From contig NZ_FMVJ01000009.1 of NCBI RefSeq assembly GCF_900102135.1, positions 62,001 through 126,000 on the forward strand: a stretch of 64,000 nt of DNA, in the 5' to 3' direction. Position 1 is the first letter of the stretch. Each line of letters begins with the position of its first letter. Source of the stretch: Microvirga guangxiensis (GTDB taxonomy: Bacteria; Pseudomonadota; Alphaproteobacteria; Rhizobiales; Beijerinckiaceae). Positions 60,209 through 64,000 of the stretch are shown here, piece by piece. A model generated the notes under the pieces. It ran no database searches and was not told the DNA's origin. It worked only from the letters and a program-made list of their open reading frames with translations. The translations under genes and the position numbers were made by a program.

Positions 60209-62794
60209 CTACCGACCCCGCCCCTTATCCTGCAACATCTTCCGCCGGATAATAAGCATTCTAGCACGCTGTTCTTCCTTGAGCTTTGCGCTCTTCTCGG
60301 CAGACTGCGCCTCCTTGGAAGCTATCTCCTGGTCTCTCTTTCGCTTCCTCTTCTTCTCGATCTCCTCGACCTCGTCCGACGCGCTGTTCTCGGCGGGTAT
60401 AGGTTGCGGCAATGGAGGCGGAGACTGCTCCGGAGCCTTCAAGGGCGTTATCGGCGTCTTTACCGGAACTTGCTCCTTCCGAGGCAAAGTTCTTTCCATG
60501 CTGGAAGCCAGCGGCTGTGTCCGACTTGGTAGCCCCGTCTGTTTCTGTAGTACTTCCTGTTTCAGTGGTACTTCAGCCCTGAGCACCGCAGCTTTCTTAG
60601 TGGGCACCTGCGACATGCCCGTTAAAGGCCCCTGCGTCTGCGCCTGACCGGGCGACAATGACTGCTGTCGGGCAGCAGGCCTGACCTGAGCGTGGACGGG
60701 GAACTTTGGCTGTTCGTGCTTCAAATGAAGTGCCTTCGGCGCGGACGCTTTGGCAGACGGAGGCGCTTTCGTGACCGGCTCAGGCTTCCTGCCCGCATTC
60801 TTTGGATTGAAGAAGTTCGGCCCGAGAAGCCGGTCGACTGCCGAGAGCGTGCTCTTTGGCTTCTGCGGCTCCGGCGGTCGATCCGAGAGGCTTGAGTACT
60901 TTGGAAACCACTTGGCAGTCATCTCCGTCACTTCCTCAAGGGTCATGACCTGTCTCGGTTCCTCGTCCCGGACTTGGTTCTGAGGCGCCATCACATCCAC
61001 CAGCTCACTGAACAGTTGCTTTTGGAACGCATGCAGGAAATTCGAACGGATATGGGCAATCTTGAGCGCCTGTTGCCGGTAATCGGCCCTGACCCTATCG
61101 GTGATCGCTTTGAAATGCTCACCCTCTGTCGCCCTGATCTCGGCAGCGACCTCTATGAGAATTCTGTCGATCTTCGTGCGCCCGGTTGGCTTTTTCAGTC
61201 GGGCCCTGGACACCATCTTGTCGGCTACGAAATCGGAAGCCCGCTTGGCTACAAGGGCGGACAGCAGAAAGCCGTGAAGGTCGGTGGCCTTGCGCATGAG
61301 CCCCTCGAACCTGGAGGTTTCCGGATGCCCTTGGCTGTGAAGGGTGTGAAGGAAAACCCGGTTGGCGTAACTGGCGCGGACGACGAGTTCGGCCGCTTCC
61401 CGGCACTCACGATGCAAATCGTCGACGGCAGCAGTCCATTGCTGACGCGCGGCCTCAAGGCCCTGCTCGGTCATCTGGCCCTTACGCTCCTTAGCGTAAA
61501 TCTTCGGATCGATACGCTCCTTGGCCTTTTGGGAAAGACCCATCGCTTTGTAGGAGCGATGGTCGTATCGCTTGGAGATTCCCGCCTGTTCCAGGTGATC
61601 GTTCAGAATTTTGCTGTATCGCCGCCGCTCGGCACTGATCCAGGACGAGTGATGAACCTCTCGGTTTCGCTTCTGAATAAACGGGTGACGGTGTCTCGTT
61701 TGCCGGCGAGCGGTTTTATAGGTTTCGACAATCTCGAAATCCCAGACTGTCTCGCCTGTCGCGGGATGAACCATTCGTTTCGCCGGCCGCTCACTGAGGG
61801 CAATGTGCACATGGAAGTTCCGACGGTCATTGTGCTTGTCGGGAGCGTGGATCACGGCCCAATACGGTAATCCGAGGCGGTCGAACTCCGCACAATACTC
61901 CTTTACAAGTTCTAGCCGCTGAGCGGGGGTGACCTCATGAGGGAGTTCAGCGATGATCCTCGTCTGGACACGACCGCCGCGCCCCAGTGAAACTTTGATC
62001 GCCCCATCCGTCTCGAAGTCTCCGATTGAATGGGCAAACTTGAGAAGTGATATGGCGTCCTCGTCCCGCAGCGTCACATCGAAAGGTGCCACGTCGGTGA
62101 GGCAGTGCTGCAACGCCTGGGCTAGGGGCGCAGGGACATCCTTGCCTGCCGCGAGATGCTCGCGCACGGCATTCCAGAAGTCAGCTCCTCTGAAAGGGTT
62201 GATGGTAAACTTGTGCCCCCGAGCGCTTTGCTCGACCTTTTCAAGCTTCTTCCAGAACTCAAGCCGCTCCTCCTTCGTATCAGCGATATTCCCAAACGAC
62301 GAGACGATGATTGCGTCCTTTTCATCGACCCGCTCGGAAGCAGATACGCGTTCGATGTAGGCCTGACCGCCGGCGGCCTCCTCCTGCCCGAAGCTCATGG
62401 ATTCAGGATCAACAAACGCTTCCGCGGCTCCGTCTCGTTCAATGTAACTCCCATGCTGATCTGCACTCCCGGAAGGGGCACGACCGGCGTAAGCGGCCAC
62501 AATGCGATTGCTCTTCGAGACTGACGTCACCGAGAAGTGAAAGGTCACGCCGCCGGTATCGGGCGCCTCCGGACGCGGCGCCGTTTTGAAAGCGGATGAC
62601 TGGTTGAAGTCTCGTGCCGTCCTCAAGCCTGGACTGTGAAAAGCCTCAACGAGTGCCGCAAAATTCCGGGGCGAGCTGCTTCGCCTCTCCAGTCGCTCGA
62701 GCGCGCGGCGCTCAGCTTCAGCGATCCGGCCAGCGATAGACAATCCACGAGCGAGGTCGCGGCGGACGATTTCTTCGGCTTCGTCTTGGGTCAT
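60209..62794 (-). CDS. mobA: MobA/MobL-type (MOBQ) relaxase
   Basis: The 861-residue protein nicks oriT and leads plasmid mobilization. After a 70-residue leader, FHFSVTSVSKSNRIVAAYAG matches the MobA start. GSYIERDG supplies the candidate catalytic Tyr117 (compare the DYIQREG motif of R1162 MobA). The metal-binding His set is IHAPDKHNDRRNFHVHIALS (His316, His328, His330). An insertion of about 100 residues separates these motifs relative to R1162. The long C-terminal half is Pro/Gln/Lys-rich and ends in a coiled coil (SDEVEEIEKKRKRKRD), perhaps for coupling-protein contact. No mobB or mobC is seen. Confidence 0.88.
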   Translation of the reverse strand: MTQDEAEEIVRRDLARGLSIAGRIAEAERRALERLERRSSSPRNFAALVEAFHSPGLRTARDFNQSSAFKTAPRPEAPDTGGVTFHFSVTSVSKSNRIVAAYAGRAPSGSADQHGSYIERDGAAEAFVDPESMSFGQEEAAGGQAYIERVSASERVDEKDAIIVSSFGNIADTKEERLEFWKKLEKVEQSARGHKFTINPFRGADFWNAVREHLAAGKDVPAPLAQALQHCLTDVAPFDVTLRDEDAISLLKFAHSIGDFETDGAIKVSLGRGGRVQTRIIAELPHEVTPAQRLELVKEYCAEFDRLGLPYWAVIHAPDKHNDRRNFHVHIALSERPAKRMVHPATGETVWDFEIVETYKTARRQTRHRHPFIQKRNREVHHSSWISAERRRYSKILNDHLEQAGISKRYDHRSYKAMGLSQKAKERIDPKIYAKERKGQMTEQGLEAARQQWTAAVDDLHRECREAAELVVRASYANRVFLHTLHSQGHPETSRFEGLMRKATDLHGFLLSALVAKRASDFVADKMVSRARLKKPTGRTKIDRILIEVAAEIRATEGEHFKAITDRVRADYRQQALKIAHIRSNFLHAFQKQLFSELVDVMAPQNQVRDEEPRQVMTLEEVTEMTAKWFPKYSSLSDRPPEPQKPKSTLSAVDRLLGPNFFNPKNAGRKPEPVTKAPPSAKASAPKALHLKHEQPKFPVHAQVRPAARQQSLSPGQAQTQGPLTGMSQVPTKKAAVLRAEVPLKQEVLQKQTGLPSRTQPLASSMERTLPRKEQVPVKTPITPLKAPEQSPPPLPQPIPAENSASDEVEEIEKKRKRKRDQEIASKEAQSAEKSAKLKEEQRARMLIIRRKMLQDKGRGR

Positions 62795-63008
62795 TGAATG
62801 ATTCGTGAAATACGGGACACGATCATTTTATAGCCGATATCCGAATTATTTTGGATGCTACCCCTCTTTTAAATACGGATTCAGGACCATACCCGGCGAG
62901 CTACGCCCCCTGCTCTGCACTTGCACGCCAGCAAACAATCGCCTCACGAACCATTTAAGAGACTGGCGATTGATCCTCCCTTCCCGCCCTTAGAGCGCGG
63001 AAAATTTC

Positions 63009-63055
63009 TTGTTGTGAGAACAACCGCACCCTGCACTCCCAATTGTGCGGCGCTC
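63009..63055 (+). other. Candidate oriT (hairpin plus nic-like sequence)
   Basis: The inverted repeat TTGTT-GTGAG-AACAA (63009-63023) is followed directly by CCGCACCCTGC (63024-63034). CCGCAC then pairs with GTGCGG further right. RSF1010/R1162-type oriT has the same plan: a short hairpin followed within a few bases by a GCGCCCT-type nick site. It lies about 210 bases upstream of the relaxase start, a usual oriT position. The sequence match is partial, so this is a candidate. Confidence 0.5.
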
Positions 63056-63708
63056 CATCGCCATGTTTATTCGTGTGGTGCCAACACCCTGCAACGTACG
63101 CAGTTGGCTGGGTGGGCCAAACTGAGCCAGAGAGCGGCAGATGCCGGAATCGCATGCGGGCGCCTGTCGTCCGCCCGTAGCCGGAGCGTTCTGTGACGGC
63201 AAGTACTTGCATAGTACTCACGACGGATGCGCTTCTTCGCGAAACGAATGCGAGGGAACGGGCGTTCAGCTCCGGCTGCCCTCGCTCCTCCGCGGCCACG
63301 ATCCCCCTGGATCGTGCGATTTGGCCTCAGCCAAAGCGCGCCGGGACAGTCTCGCAGAGCCCAATGTTTTACACGTCAGTTTTCGGAGAACCGGTAGGTG
63401 CTCCAAAACTGGGGTATTGGGCCCTAAAAATTATCCTGCCCCTTAACCCCCCTTTGGACCCCACCTGTAGGGGGTCTGTTAACCTCAGAGGTGTTCCGAC
63501 AGCCGCAGGCTATGCCCGTCGGCGGGGTAGGGTCATCCGGGACGTGAAACGGGGCCTGCGGCCCCTCCCGAGCCGAGAATGGGCCTCGGACCATGTCCTG
63601 CCAGGATCGGCCTCCAAGCCCTTCCTAGCGGGTTTGGGGACGCGCACATGTGAAAAGCGCGGCCCCGTTTGCCGCTGCAATGTATTCCGGTAGTACAAAC
63701 TGGTGTGA

Positions 63709-63761
63709 CTACGCTCAAGCGCGAACGCGGGGGAACACCCGCTATTATGGGTCGAGCGTAG
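63709..63761. ncRNA. Nested stem-loop, possible structured RNA
   Basis: An outer 8-bp stem CTACGCTC (63709-63716) with GAGCGTAG (63754-63761) encloses an inner 5-bp stem GCGGG (63727-63731) with CCCGC (63738-63742) and loop GGAACA. Perfect nested stems without coding signals suggest an RNA element. A plasmid counter-transcribed RNA, a leader of the gene at 63901 or a cruciform protein site are possible. No promoter is identified. Confidence 0.35.
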
Positions 63762-63900
63762 CGCCAAGCTAAGAAACTGTATTCCGACCAAGCACAGAGA
63801 CATGGCGTTCTTTAAACGCTCAAACACGCGGTTTTACTTTGCACGCGCGGAGTCTGGCAGGGGAACTGGTGTGTCCCGACAGATGCACTGGAGAGATTAG

Positions 63901-64000
63901 GTGGCCGTCGGCACCAAAGATACAGCTGTGAAGTCATTGGATAGCGGGAAGAATGGAGAACAGGCTATTCTTCCTGCTGCCGTTCGCTTGGCCATCGGCC
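63901..64000 (+). CDS. Start of an unknown gene running off the right edge
   Basis: A GTG at 63901 follows CACTGGAGAGATTAG, a reasonable ribosome site. The frame stays open to the window end, reading MAVGTKDTAVKSLDSGKNGE, then QAILPAAVRLAIG. Only 33 residues are visible and no family is recognised. It is on the opposite strand to the relaxase. Confidence 0.4.
   Translation, partial: MAVGTKDTAVKSLDSGKNGEQAILPAAVRLAIG

Larger units (their letters stand above)
62795..63900. other. 1.1-kb intergenic region upstream of the relaxase
   Basis: No gene is supportable. Apart from the oriT candidate (63009-63055) and the nested stem-loop (63709-63761), it holds a perfect GGGGCC-TGC-GGCCCC hairpin at 63551-63565. 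Sequence composition is mixed and no iterons or DnaA boxes are recognised. Confidence 0.45.

Noticed and set aside
60974-61870. 298-codon plus-strand frame inside the relaxase gene
   Set aside because: Antisense of the relaxase; the minus strand shows the Tyr and HxH motifs, and the plus frame has no ribosome site.
63901-64000. Calling the right-edge frame a replication initiator (RepC/RepA)
   Set aside because: The 33 visible residues match no Rep N terminus I know; position beside a relaxase is not enough.

Overview
The window looks like accessory DNA of an alphaproteobacterium, most likely a Hyphomicrobiales member of the Methylobacteriaceae (Microvirga or Methylobacterium type). This is inferred from the high G+C content, three ATP synthase zeta-inhibitor-like (DUF1476) paralogues, the gene families present and a MobA/MobL relaxase. 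A large plasmid or an integrated mobilizable element is plausible. No replication gene, rRNA or tRNA was recognised, so the replicon type is open.

Layout. 1-5.2 kb: copper and envelope stress genes on the minus strand (DUF411, DUF305, a small Cys-rich secreted protein, a copper P-type ATPase), then acetate kinase and the cut end of a glycogen-debranching gene. 5.2-10 kb: a transposon graveyard. It holds a 381-bp mini-element with seven repeated end sites, a 1.2-kb stretch without genes, and a complete two-gene TniA/TniB transposon (7042-9807) abutting LysR-type remnants. 10-13.3 kb: small membrane or stress proteins and two freshly broken genes, a universal stress protein with one stop codon and a LysR regulator with a stop plus a frameshift. 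13.4-21.5 kb: a Na+/Ca2+ exchanger facing an eight-gene Mrp/Mbh-like antiporter operon (E-F-G-DUF4040/B-C-D-D-D), every junction overlapping. 21.6-31 kb: a stress island with SPW-repeat protein, three DUF1476 paralogues, a TSUP transporter, an accessory FtsH, DUF4112, an amidoligase, YdcH and a diguanylate cyclase cut off by an IS1595 element.

32.2-41.9 kb: after the IS lies a catabolic operon. A TRAP transporter (P-Q-M), a 2-hydroxyacid dehydrogenase, a class I aldolase, a zinc alcohol dehydrogenase, an FGGY kinase and a GntR regulator probably take a polyol or sugar through ketose and ketose phosphate to triose units. Palindromic TTGGTATAACCAA operators precede both the transporter and the aldolase. 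42-49.6 kb: an amino-acid or opine-like cluster with two paralogous binding proteins, DadA-type oxidase, ornithine-cyclodeaminase homologue, M81 (MlrC-like) protein and a GcvA-type LysR regulator, but no permease.

49.6-64 kb: plasmid-like mobile region. It holds a frameshifted IS30, a double cold-shock protein, an unknown zinc-finger protein ending at a strong terminator, an AT-richer Abi_2/HEPN abortive-infection gene, and an Xre regulator divergent from a five-gene cassette (unknown helical protein, membrane-anchored ParS/MbcA-like domain, DEDDh exonuclease, unknown, Xre protein). The Xre regulator and the cassette share a textbook promoter overlapped by a palindrome. An intact IS701 with CTAA target duplication, a MOBQ-type relaxase with a hairpin-nic oriT candidate upstream and a strong nested stem-loop close the window. 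The five-gene cassette is the best candidate for an undescribed system.
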